DNA of 64,000 bases from Paenibacillus assamensis DSM 18201 (GTDB lineage Bacteria; Bacillota; Bacilli; Paenibacillales; Paenibacillaceae), in contig NZ_KE383839.1 of assembly GCF_000422445.1 (NCBI RefSeq), forward strand, positions 66,321-130,320. Direction: 5' to 3'. This document shows, piece after piece, positions 16,858 to 25,500 of this stretch (its first letter is position 1; each line of letters opens with the position of its first letter). The notes under the pieces were generated by a model, which saw only the letters and a program-made list of their open reading frames with translations, searched no databases and was not told where the DNA came from. The translations under genes were made by a program, and so were the position numbers.

Positions 16858-18338
16858 AAAAAGCGATAGTAATAGGTGCAGGCTTAGGCGGGTTAAGCTG
16901 TGCCATTCGACTAGCTCATGCAGGTTTTGCTGTGACTGTGCTGGAACAACAGTCTAGTGCAGGTGGCAAATTGCAGCGCATTCAAAGCGGGCAGTATGTC
17001 TTTGATCGGGGACCTAGCACGATTACGATGCCAGCGGCATTTGAACAGCTGTTTCGCTCGGTAGGCCGCCAAATGGATGACTATATTAAAATGTACCCCT
17101 TATTGCAGGGCACATCGAATTATTTTGCTGATGGAAATAAGGTGATATTTAACAGCGATGCTGCGGAAATGGAAGAGCAGATAGCTGCGTACAGTTCAGA
17201 AGATGCCCGTCAATATCGCGCATTCATGTCAGAATCCGCTTCTCTCTATCAGCTCGCGGAGCGGCATTTTATGAATCGACTGTTAGTATCATGGCAAGAT
17301 AAGCTGCATCCTAGTTTACTGGCTGCGTTATGGCGCGTCAAACCGTTTCAGACGCTGGATCAGTTGCTGCGCAAATATTTCCGTCATCCGCATACGCTGG
17401 CGATGTTCGGTAGATTTGCAACGTATGTCGGTTCTAATCCTGCTAAGGCTCCAGCTATATTTGCGATGCTGCCGCACTTAGAAATTGTGCGCGGTACGTA
17501 TGGGATAAGCGGTGGAACGTACAGTCTTGTGCAAGGACTTGTGCAAATGGCCAAAGAGTTTGGAGTTGATATTCGTACTTCTGTGAGGGTGAATCAAATC
17601 GTTACACGTCAAGGACGTGTTGTCGGTGTAGAGACTGAAGATGCGACCTATGAAGCAGATACTGTCATCGCGAATGGGGATGCGTTGACGACTTATCGTG
17701 ATTTGCTGGCAGAAGAGCATCGCCCAGAAATGAAGGATCAGAAGCTCAAGCAGTATGAGCCATCGCTGTCGGGTTACGTCATAATGGCAGGTATGAATCG
17801 ACAATACACTCAGCTTCAGCATCATAATGTTTTTTTTCCACAGCAATACGGCTCAGAGTTTGACGATATTTTCATAAAAGGAATTGCTCCAATCGACCCA
17901 GCCATTTATGTGTGTCATTCGGGATATTCAGAGGCAGGCATGGCACCAATCGGAGGAAGTAATTTGTTTATACTTGTCAATGCCCCTTATACGTCAGCGC
18001 GCTGGTCATGGGAAGAACAGCATAAGCCATATGGTCGGTATATTGTTAGCAAACTTAGCGAATATGGGCTCGATCAACTGGAAACACAAGCGGATGTACT
18101 TATGACGTATCATCCTGAACAATTGGAGCGAGATACATCAGCTTTTTATGGCTCCATTTATGGGATCTCTTCCAACACGATCAAACAAACATTTATGCGT
18201 CCAAGCAATAGAGCCAAACTAAAGGGGCTTTGGTTCGTTGGCGGAACAACGCATCCAGGAGGTGGTACACCGTTAGTTGTTACTTCTGGCCAATTAGTTG
18301 CGGAATCAATCATTAAGCAAAGCAGGTTCGACATCTGA
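16854..18338 (+). CDS. CrtP/CrtN-family carotenoid oxygenase or desaturase (3 of 4)
   Basis: A 494-residue FAD enzyme (KKAIVIGAGLGGLSCAIRLA). ATG 16854 overlaps the previous stop and has AAAGGGAGAA upstream; the longer frame from 16800 lacks a site and would add an unrelated N-terminus. FDRGPSTITMP and the ATYVGSNPAKAPAIFAMLPH block resemble S. aureus CrtP (YVGSSSYDAPAVLSML), the diapolycopene/diaponeurosporene oxygenase, better than the desaturases. LWFVGGTTHPGGGTP closes the FAD fold. I therefore favour terminal methyl oxidation, with moderate confidence. Confidence 0.75.
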   Translation: MKKAIVIGAGLGGLSCAIRLAHAGFAVTVLEQQSSAGGKLQRIQSGQYVFDRGPSTITMPAAFEQLFRSVGRQMDDYIKMYPLLQGTSNYFADGNKVIFNSDAAEMEEQIAAYSSEDARQYRAFMSESASLYQLAERHFMNRLLVSWQDKLHPSLLAALWRVKPFQTLDQLLRKYFRHPHTLAMFGRFATYVGSNPAKAPAIFAMLPHLEIVRGTYGISGGTYSLVQGLVQMAKEFGVDIRTSVRVNQIVTRQGRVVGVETEDATYEADTVIANGDALTTYRDLLAEEHRPEMKDQKLKQYEPSLSGYVIMAGMNRQYTQLQHHNVFFPQQYGSEFDDIFIKGIAPIDPAIYVCHSGYSEAGMAPIGGSNLFILVNAPYTSARWSWEEQHKPYGRYIVSKLSEYGLDQLETQADVLMTYHPEQLERDTSAFYGSIYGISSNTIKQTFMRPSNRAKLKGLWFVGGTTHPGGGTPLVVTSGQLVAESIIKQSRFDI

Positions 18339-18376
18339 CTATGTGAACACGCATATATCGAGGAAGGTGACCGTTG

Positions 18377-19888
18377 ATGACGAATAAAGTTTGTATATTA
18401 GGCGCTGGCATTGGTGGCTTAACGGCGGGTGCTTATCTTGCTCAACAGGGATTTGAAGTGACGATTATAGAAAAAGCTTCAACTGTAGGAGGATCAGCAG
18501 GATGGTATAACCGCAGAGGCAGAAGGTTTCCGACTGGGGCGACGTTGTTATTTGGACTCGAAACAGATGGAGTGTTGATGAAGCTGCTAAGGGAGCTGCA
18601 TATTCAGCTGCCCGTGGAGCGGTTAACCCATCCGATGGATGTCATCTTGCCTGATCGCACGATATCGATATGGGCTGATCCCCAGCGTTGGCGGCAAGAG
18701 TTAAAGGAGAAATTCCCACTTTCTGCTGAACGTGTGCTGGCATTCTGGGAGGAACTTGCTCGTATTGGGGAAGCGGTGTCCTATGTGACCGATTCTAGAG
18801 TAGCTTTGCCAATCCAGCGTATGGTGGACCTTGGACGCTTGCCTGTTTATGCGTTGCGGCGCCCGATGAGTATGGCGATGCTGGCGTATTATCGAACGAA
18901 AACGGTTGAGGACTTGATGCGCAAGCATCGAGTGGATGATAACGATGCTTTGCGTCAACTTCTTAATGCTCAATTGGTAGATGCTGTGCAAACCGATGTG
19001 AGTGAAGCTGCGCTGCTCCCTGCAAGTCTCGCCCTTACGATCTACCGTAAAGGAAGCTATGCAGTAAAAAATGGGGTGGGCACTATATCCCAATGTTTGG
19101 CGGACCATATCACGGAGCTAGGCGGCAACATTATGCTGCGTACCGCTGTGAACGGAGTCGTTTTTGACCAGCAGAAGCAGATATGGCAAGTTGCGAGTAC
19201 TCGTCAAACTTCTGAATATTCAATCGTCATTAACAATACAGGGATTGAGTTTGCTGTGTACAGCGACAAGCAAGGAAACAGAGTCAATCAACCGCATGCC
19301 TCGCATATCGGCGGGTGGGGTGCATTTCGTTTAGATATGATTGTAGATGAAGCCATTGTACAGCAATCTCGATTTCAGGGGAAATCGTTGCCGTTTGCCT
19401 TTCAAATTGTTCCAGGCATACAATTGTCTCAAATGCTTGGAGATGAGTATGGCCCTGTGTACGCAACGATTCAAACGTCTGTCAACCATAAAGGCGAACA
19501 TGTAGCGGGAGAGTATACGTTAACGGTGTCGACTCATACACGAGTCAATGTTTGGACATTGCACTCAGGTGCAGCGTATGAAGCAAAGAAAGAGCAGGTG
19601 GCAGAGCTCCTGTTGGATGAATTAGAGCGAGTTATTGCTGTGAGGCCATATATTCGTTCTAAAGATGCAGGGACACCGGAAACTTATGAACGCTACATCG
19701 GAAAGCGTTATGTTGGTGGCGCACCGCTTACGGTTGAGCATGCAATCCGACAACCGAGGAGTGTGCGAACTTTATTGCCGGGCTATTTTCATGTGGGTGA
19801 ACAGGTGTTTCCTGGTCCGGGAACGTTATCTTCCGCATTGAGTGGTTATTATGCGGCTAGAGCAGTTTGGACGAGTCACAATCCCTAA
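18377..19888 (+). CDS. Divergent CrtI/CrtO-type FAD oxidoreductase (4 of 4)
   Basis: A 503-residue FAD protein (VCILGAGIGGLTAGAYLA, then IIEKASTVGGSAGWY). The central part is clearly less like the other three: the FDRGP block is replaced by FPTGATLLFG, and the C-terminus has HVGEQVFPGPGTLSSALSG. It looks closer to the CrtO/prolycopene-isomerase branch of the superfamily. The start is ATG 18377 behind GAGGAAGG; it is separated from the previous gene by 38 bp, the largest gap in the operon. It may be a ketolase, isomerase or C3',4'-desaturase; the function is unresolved. Confidence 0.7.
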   Translation: MTNKVCILGAGIGGLTAGAYLAQQGFEVTIIEKASTVGGSAGWYNRRGRRFPTGATLLFGLETDGVLMKLLRELHIQLPVERLTHPMDVILPDRTISIWADPQRWRQELKEKFPLSAERVLAFWEELARIGEAVSYVTDSRVALPIQRMVDLGRLPVYALRRPMSMAMLAYYRTKTVEDLMRKHRVDDNDALRQLLNAQLVDAVQTDVSEAALLPASLALTIYRKGSYAVKNGVGTISQCLADHITELGGNIMLRTAVNGVVFDQQKQIWQVASTRQTSEYSIVINNTGIEFAVYSDKQGNRVNQPHASHIGGWGAFRLDMIVDEAIVQQSRFQGKSLPFAFQIVPGIQLSQMLGDEYGPVYATIQTSVNHKGEHVAGEYTLTVSTHTRVNVWTLHSGAAYEAKKEQVAELLLDELERVIAVRPYIRSKDAGTPETYERYIGKRYVGGAPLTVEHAIRQPRSVRTLLPGYFHVGEQVFPGPGTLSSALSGYYAARAVWTSHNP

Positions 19889-19903
19889 TCGACTATCCTT
19901 CAC

Positions 19904-20005
19904 TAACCGCAACTTTTAAACCTTCCTTGTTATACAGTACATGATTCAGCAGCGTAGTTTTCCCGGGACGTAATTAACCGCTCAGTACTGTGAGCGGTAT
20001 TTTTT
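19904..20005 (-). pseudogene. Decayed 5' fragment of a YciC/ZagA-type GTPase gene
   Basis: About 88 of 99 bases match the start of the intact GTPase gene (36914-37015), in the same minus orientation. Translation gives IPLTVLSG, a stop, then GKTTLLNHVLYNKEGLKVAV, against IPITVLSGYLGSGKTTLLN in the intact protein. The relic therefore spans the Walker A loop, but the loop is interrupted by a TAA and the rest of the gene is gone. Its plus-strand copy contains the terminator described next. Confidence 0.85.
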
Positions 20006-20006
20006 A
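19977..20006 (+). terminator. Terminator of the carotenoid operon, built from the GTPase relic
   Basis: ACCGCTCA-GTACTG-TGAGCGGT is a perfect 8-bp stem followed by ATTTTTTAT, 89 bp after the last crt stop. The same sequence in the intact GTPase gene has one mismatch (TGATCGGT). A point difference in the relic thus completes the stem. Confidence 0.8.
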
Positions 20007-20079
20007 TGAGTTCGGACGTTGTATTCATTGGAATAAAATCATAATCTGTAGCTATGACAATCAATGCTGAAAAGGTGGA

Positions 20080-20628
20080 ATGAAATTGCTAACTGACCAG
20101 AACAGAGGGATTTACCTCATTACAGGCGCTATGGCATCTGGGAAGTCTACCGTTGCACAGCTGCTTGCAGAGAAGTTTGAGCGTGGTGTTCATGTACGTG
20201 GAGATACGTTTCGTAAAATGATCGTAAGTGGGAGAGTGGAGATGCTCCCCAACACCGAGGAAGAAGCGATTAAACAACTGCGTTTGCGCTACCAAATTGC
20301 GGTCAACGCGGCTAATGCTTACTACGAGGCAGGCTTCAATGTTGTACTACAGTATGTCATCATTGGTCCGGTGCTGCAAGAAATGGTCGAGTTTATTCGT
20401 AACTGTCCTCTATATGTGATCGTATTGAACCCGTCAGAGGATGCAATTGCGCATAGAGAGCTTGCTAGAGCAAAGCAAGGGTACGGACTTTGGACAATTG
20501 CTGAACTAAATCGTTCTTTACAAGAGGAAACACCGAAGATTGGTATGTGGCTCGACACAACGGATTTATCTGCCGAGGAGACTGTAGAGCAGATTTGGGA
20601 GAGGGCAAGTACTGAAGCTCGCGTCTAA
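20080..20628 (+). CDS. P-loop kinase-like protein (AAA_33 / zeta-like fold)
   Basis: A 182-residue P-loop protein. Walker A is GAMASGKSTV at about residues 16-25, then VHVRGDTFRKM (a kinase-type acidic residue after strand 2), RELARAKQGYGLW and a lid-like arginine region. Such proteins phosphorylate small molecules, but the substrate is unknown here. GGTGG sits only a base or two before ATG 20080; TTG at 20086 has better spacing and may be the true start. No antitoxin-like gene is adjacent, so a zeta toxin role is not supported. It stands alone between the carotenoid terminator and the GDPD gene. Confidence 0.7.
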   Translation: MKLLTDQNRGIYLITGAMASGKSTVAQLLAEKFERGVHVRGDTFRKMIVSGRVEMLPNTEEEAIKQLRLRYQIAVNAANAYYEAGFNVVLQYVIIGPVLQEMVEFIRNCPLYVIVLNPSEDAIAHRELARAKQGYGLWTIAELNRSLQEETPKIGMWLDTTDLSAEETVEQIWERASTEARV

Positions 20629-20755
20629 ACGTAGTTAATAGATAGATGAATAGATAGAGTCAATGTAATAAAAAGGTCAATCCATCTGTGCGTACCGATA
20701 TGCTAAACTATTGAAAGCAGGTGAATACTTACTTAAGAAGGCAACTGGAGGAAAC

Positions 20756-21733
20756 ATGAAGAAGTTGAAACGATATGGAAAGCGGTTCTTTATTTTTTTC
20801 GTTATTTTAGTCGCATTTATGTTTGTGAATAATACGTCTCTATTTATAAAAGATAGTAGCAAGTCACCTGAACTGCTAGCTCATAGAGGGTTGGGTCAAA
20901 CGTTCCCGATGGAAGGAATCCAGAATGATACTTGTACGGCGGAGCGAATCTATGAACCGGAACATCCTTACCTTGAAAATACGATCCCTTCGATGGAGGC
21001 AGCATTTGCAGCGGGAGCAGACACGGTAGAATTGGATATTCAACCTACGACAGATGGAGAATTTGCTGTGTTTCATGATTGGACACTGGACTGCCGAACA
21101 GATGGCAAAGGTGTTACTAGGGAACATTCAATGACTGAGCTTAAGAAATTGGATGTTGGCTATGGTTATACAGCCGATAATGGTGCGACTTATCCGTTCC
21201 GTGGTAAAGGGGTCGGGCTCATACCTACACTTGGTGAAGTATTAACGCAATTTCCAGAGCAATCTTTGCTTATTCATATAAAAAGTAATGATCCGAATGA
21301 AGGAGTGCTGCTTGCTGAGTATCTATCTAAGCTCACAACTAGCCAGTTGGAGCAATTGGCCGTTTACGGCGGTGACGAGCCCATTGCAGCTTTAAGAGAG
21401 AAGTTGCCCAACATCCGTGTTATGTCTATGGATACGATGAAAAGTTGTCTCCTTCCCTATGCAGCAATAGGGTGGACAGGATATATGCCTGAGGCATGTG
21501 AAAATACACAGCTTCACATTCCAGAGAAGTTTGCTCCTTATCTATGGGGATTCCCAAGCAAGTTCCTTGCTAGAATGGAGAAGGTAAATACAAAAGTCAT
21601 CCTCGTTGCAGGCGATGGGGGTTGGTCAGAAGGGTTTGATAAGGAGCTTGATTTGGCACGGCTTCCGGAAAAATATGACGGCGGCATTTGGACGAATCGT
21701 ATTGATGTTATAGCTCCTGCTCTGAAAGAGTGA
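20756..21733 (+). CDS. Glycerophosphodiester phosphodiesterase (GDPD), membrane anchored
   Basis: A 325-residue enzyme. An N-terminal basic stretch and hydrophobic helix (about residues 8-25) suggest an anchor or uncleaved signal. The GDPD TIM-barrel motifs follow: LLAHRG, a Glu/Asp metal pair in VELDIQPT, then the FHDWTLDCRTDGKG motif with catalytic His. It hydrolyses glycerophosphodiesters to glycerol-3-phosphate and an alcohol, probably outside the membrane. Start ATG 20756 follows CTGGAGGAAAC. A 49-bp piece of a homologous gene lies upstream of carH (8985-9033). A terminator follows. Confidence 0.88.
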   Translation: MKKLKRYGKRFFIFFVILVAFMFVNNTSLFIKDSSKSPELLAHRGLGQTFPMEGIQNDTCTAERIYEPEHPYLENTIPSMEAAFAAGADTVELDIQPTTDGEFAVFHDWTLDCRTDGKGVTREHSMTELKKLDVGYGYTADNGATYPFRGKGVGLIPTLGEVLTQFPEQSLLIHIKSNDPNEGVLLAEYLSKLTTSQLEQLAVYGGDEPIAALREKLPNIRVMSMDTMKSCLLPYAAIGWTGYMPEACENTQLHIPEKFAPYLWGFPSKFLARMEKVNTKVILVAGDGGWSEGFDKELDLARLPEKYDGGIWTNRIDVIAPALKE

Positions 21734-21820
21734 TCAGTGTAATGATTCGACGATCCCGATTTTGTTTGATTTCCTAGCAGCAATGAATAGATTATTTAAT
21801 AGTGTTTACAGTGGATAAAG

Positions 21821-21847
21821 AACCCGGCCCATTAGTGGTCGGGTTTT
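21821..21847 (+). terminator. Terminator after the GDPD gene
   Basis: AACCCGGCC pairs with GGTCGGGTT (one G-T) across a 7-nt loop, followed by TTTTT. Confidence 0.7.
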
Positions 21848-21986
21848 TGTGTTAATGATGACCATGCATAGCATAAATAAACAGGATTAAACCTTACAGT
21901 TAAAGTCATATTAGGTCATTTATGAAAATAGTATGGGTAGGGTGATCTATCTTGTTGTACCAATCATTAAAGGAGGAATATATGTT

Positions 21987-22445
21987 ATGAAACGGTTCGG
22001 TCGTGTTTTTTTATTTTCAATTGTAATGGTTATGGTGCTTGCTGCAGTTCCTGTTTATGCAGCATCAAGTACGTGGACGCTTGATATGCCATTATGCATG
22101 TATAACGGGAAAGTTTATAAGCAATTTCATCATTTAGCAGATGGGAAAAATGGTATAACCGTCTCAGGTACGATAACGACGAAACAAAAAAATAGTGGAG
22201 CAAGTGAGGTTCCCCGCGAAATTACTGTCTTTCTTAGGGAGGATGATGGTCATACGAATAATCTAATCGGTTCTTTTAAGGTAAAGCCATCAAGTGTAGT
22301 GGGTGGAACGGTTCATTTCAGCCAGCACTTCCCTGGAGCTAATTCGGTAGGCGACCCAGATGGCATTGGTGAATACTATCTTGTTTGGAGTAAAGGAGCG
22401 AACGATTACTGGAGAATAACAGGTACGGGAACCATTTCGAATTAA
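21987..22445 (+). CDS. Small secreted protein of unknown function
   Basis: A 152-residue protein with a clear signal peptide (basic MKRFGR, hydrophobic core to residue 24, likely cleavage after VYAAS near 28). The mature part of about 125 residues is predicted beta-rich and soluble; I recognise no domain. The start is ATG 21987, with AGGAGG ten bases upstream. It is monocistronic, followed by a strong terminator. The composition resembles small exported proteins of Paenibacillus, but no function can be given. Confidence 0.7.
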   Translation: MKRFGRVFLFSIVMVMVLAAVPVYAASSTWTLDMPLCMYNGKVYKQFHHLADGKNGITVSGTITTKQKNSGASEVPREITVFLREDDGHTNNLIGSFKVKPSSVVGGTVHFSQHFPGANSVGDPDGIGEYYLVWSKGANDYWRITGTGTISN

Positions 22446-22492
22446 TCTCATGAAATGAGCAGGACTGGTGAGATGTACTATACAATTTAATA

Positions 22493-22530
22493 AGAACCGG
22501 CCTTACTTCACTAAGGCCGGTTCTTTTTTA
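22493..22530. terminator. Strong terminator after the secreted-protein gene
   Basis: A 13-bp perfect stem (22493-22505 with 22512-22524) with T6 on the plus strand. The convergent giant gene ends 57 bp further on, so it can also act for that strand only weakly. Confidence 0.85.
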
Positions 22531-22586
22531 CGAGTTATTTAGCATGGATAAGCCATCGCAAACTGTTGTTGGTAGTTTTTTTGCAT

Positions 22587-25500
22587 TTATTCATGATGTT
22601 CTTCGACGTTAACAATGACAGTGTTGGAATCAACGGTAAACCTGCGAGGCAAACTGCCTAGCTGAAAGCTTACCGTAGCAAAGTTACGTACTTTATCAAT
22701 TCGTGGTAAGCAAACCTGTTTCACTTCGAACGATACTTGAACGGATTGACCTGGAGCTATTGTGCCTAACAAAATGCCTTTTTCCAGATTGACATCTGGA
22801 ATGCAACGTCGATCTACCTTGACAGTTTTTTGCACCAGTTTCGTGCCCTGTTGCAGCAAATCGGTCAACACGACGTTGTTGGCAGCAATACTGCCCGTGT
22901 TGGTCACCGTAATTCTAAATTTCACCTTATCACCAACAAAGATTTTGTTAGCATCTGATTTCTTTGTAACGGTAATCGGAAGCACCGCAACTCTAACGCC
23001 TACTGAGGTGCTTAATGGCCCTGTTTGTGCGGAATCAACGAACGCCGTATTCACAATCGTTTCTCCCGGAACTGCGGTAGACGGCACGGTAAAAGGAATG
23101 ATGAGAGTGACAGCAGCGCCGATATCCTGAAATATAACGGTACCGTTAAGGCCAAGAAGTGGGTCGCTGTAGCGAATATTGGACAATGGAACGTTGCCTG
23201 TATTTACCCCCCGCGCCTGGAAGAATACCGTTTGACCTGGTAAGGCAATAGGCGGAAAGACCGTCTTACTAATGTCGAGTCTTGGGAGAGAAGCTACGGT
23301 TACTTCCGCGGTAGCCGAAATCGGCTCTGTTTGGTCGGAGCTTAGTACGGCCGTATTTGTTAATACAGTTCCTCCTACTGCATCAGCAGGTACCGTGAAT
23401 GTGCGAGACAATATAATAAAGAAATCAGCTGGGAGGAAGTCTACTGTCTTATCAATGCCAAGAAAATCATCGACAAATCTTACATTAGTGATCGGAACAC
23501 CCGTTGTGTTGCGTATTTCAAATGTAAAGGTCACCGTTTCCCCTGGTGAAGCGACAGATGGTTCTACCCGTTTAACCAGACTTAGTTGTAGGGCAGGCAG
23601 AACGGTGAGGGAAGCCGTAGAAGAAGATGGTCCAGTTTCATTGGATGTTGCTGTAGCTGTATTCGTCAATATCGTTCCCGCAGGCACATTTGGGATTTCA
23701 AATGGGATAGGAATCGAAATGGACGAACCTGCTGGCAGAGAAAGAAGAACCGAGCTGAAACTCAACGTTGGATCGGTGATAACGACATTCGTTAAGCTGA
23801 CGTTGCCTGTATTTTGAACGACAATCGTTGCGGTAACGGTTTGCCTTGGAGCGGCTTGTAGTGGATCGATGGTTTTGGTTACTTGCAAGCTCGGACTTGG
23901 ATCAACGGTAACCGTAGCAGTGCCTTCTTCAGGATTGGTCTGATCGGAAACGACCACTGCCGTATTCACAATTACCGATCCGTTCGCTGCATTTGCAGGA
24001 ATCGTGAACTGGAACGGTAGTGTCTGACTCTGACCTGGATTTAACGTACCGAGTTCTTGGTTGATGCCAAGTATATCGTCCGTCAATAGAACATTGGTTA
24101 ATACGACCGTTCCTAGATTGGATACGGTAATCGAGTACGTAACCGTCTCGCCTGGGGCGGCAGTTAGACGATCTGCTGTCTTTACAATCGTTATGATTGG
24201 CGGCAGCGGGTTGACAAGAACTTTGGCTGTCGCTGTTACTGAATCGGTCTGATCTGATACCGCTAGGACGGTATTTACAATAACGTTGCCGATTGCTGCA
24301 TCAGCAGGTACCGTGAAAGTAGGTGTTAGGCTCATCGATTGTCCGACCGCGAGAGCAGGTAGTATCGTATTTAGACCGAGCAGGGGATCGCGGACGTTTA
24401 CGTTCGTTAAGTCCACGTTGCCTGTGTTTGTAACCGTAATCGTATACGTGATTAGCTCTCCAGGAAGGGCATTATCCCGATCTGGTGTTTTCGTAATGGC
24501 AATAGCGGCAGCGTTGTTTACCGTTACCGTTGTCGTTGCTTCCTTCGGTGGAATTTCCGCAGGGGTTACGGTAACGACGTTTGTTATGATTGAGCCACCA
24601 GCAGCATTGCTAGGAATGACGAATGGTATCGTCTTAGTCACGGAAGCGCCTGGAGCAAGCGAAGCAATTGTATTATTAATGGAGAGCAGCGGATCGGAAA
24701 CCACGACATTCGTTAACACGAGCGTGCCTGTATTTGTGATCGTAAGGGTGAAGTTGACGGTGTCGCCCGGATTGGCTTGCGCTTGATCGACTGCCTTGCT
24801 GACGATAAAGTCAGGCTGCAATACGACAAGTGATGCATCATCGCTATCCTGTACCGTTTGCGAATCAAATGATCCGGTAACGGTCGCAATATTATTGAAT
24901 GGACTGGTCGCGCCACTTGGAACGACGAATGGGAACGTAATCGTTTGCGAATCCCCAACGGCGATTGTCCCTATCGTTTGGCTTAATCCGAGCAAGGGAT
25001 CGGTGAGCAGCACGTTGGATAATGCGGTATTGCCCGTATTTGTCACTTCAAATGTATAGGTAACGGTGCTGCCAATAGCTGCTTCAGCAGGCGAGACCGT
25101 TTTGATGAGAACGATGCCAGGCTGCCCAAGAACGGCTACGACTGCGTCTGCTTGACTTGGACCCGTTTGATTGCTTGTTACGGTCGCGACGTTTACAATC
25201 GTATCACCTTGTACGGCAGTTATAGGAATATCGAATGGGACTGTGAGAATGACTGAATCTCCTGGTTCAACGGTATCAAATGTTTGATCGATGCCTAATG
25301 TAGGATCAACAATGCGTACATTCGTGAGTGTCTCATTGCCAGCATTCGATGCTGTAATGGTGTAGGTTACGGTATCACCAGGTGCGGCAATTTGTGGAGT
25401 TACACTTTTTATAATAAACACAGTTGGAATTGGTGTAACGACTATCGTTGCTGTGTCTGATGTCGGTGGTGTTTCATTCGAAGTTGCCGTTGTTAAGTTG

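Noticed and set aside
20080-20628. Zeta-type toxin of a toxin-antitoxin pair
   Set aside because: The Walker A fold fits, but there is no adjacent antitoxin gene and the context is an isolated gene.
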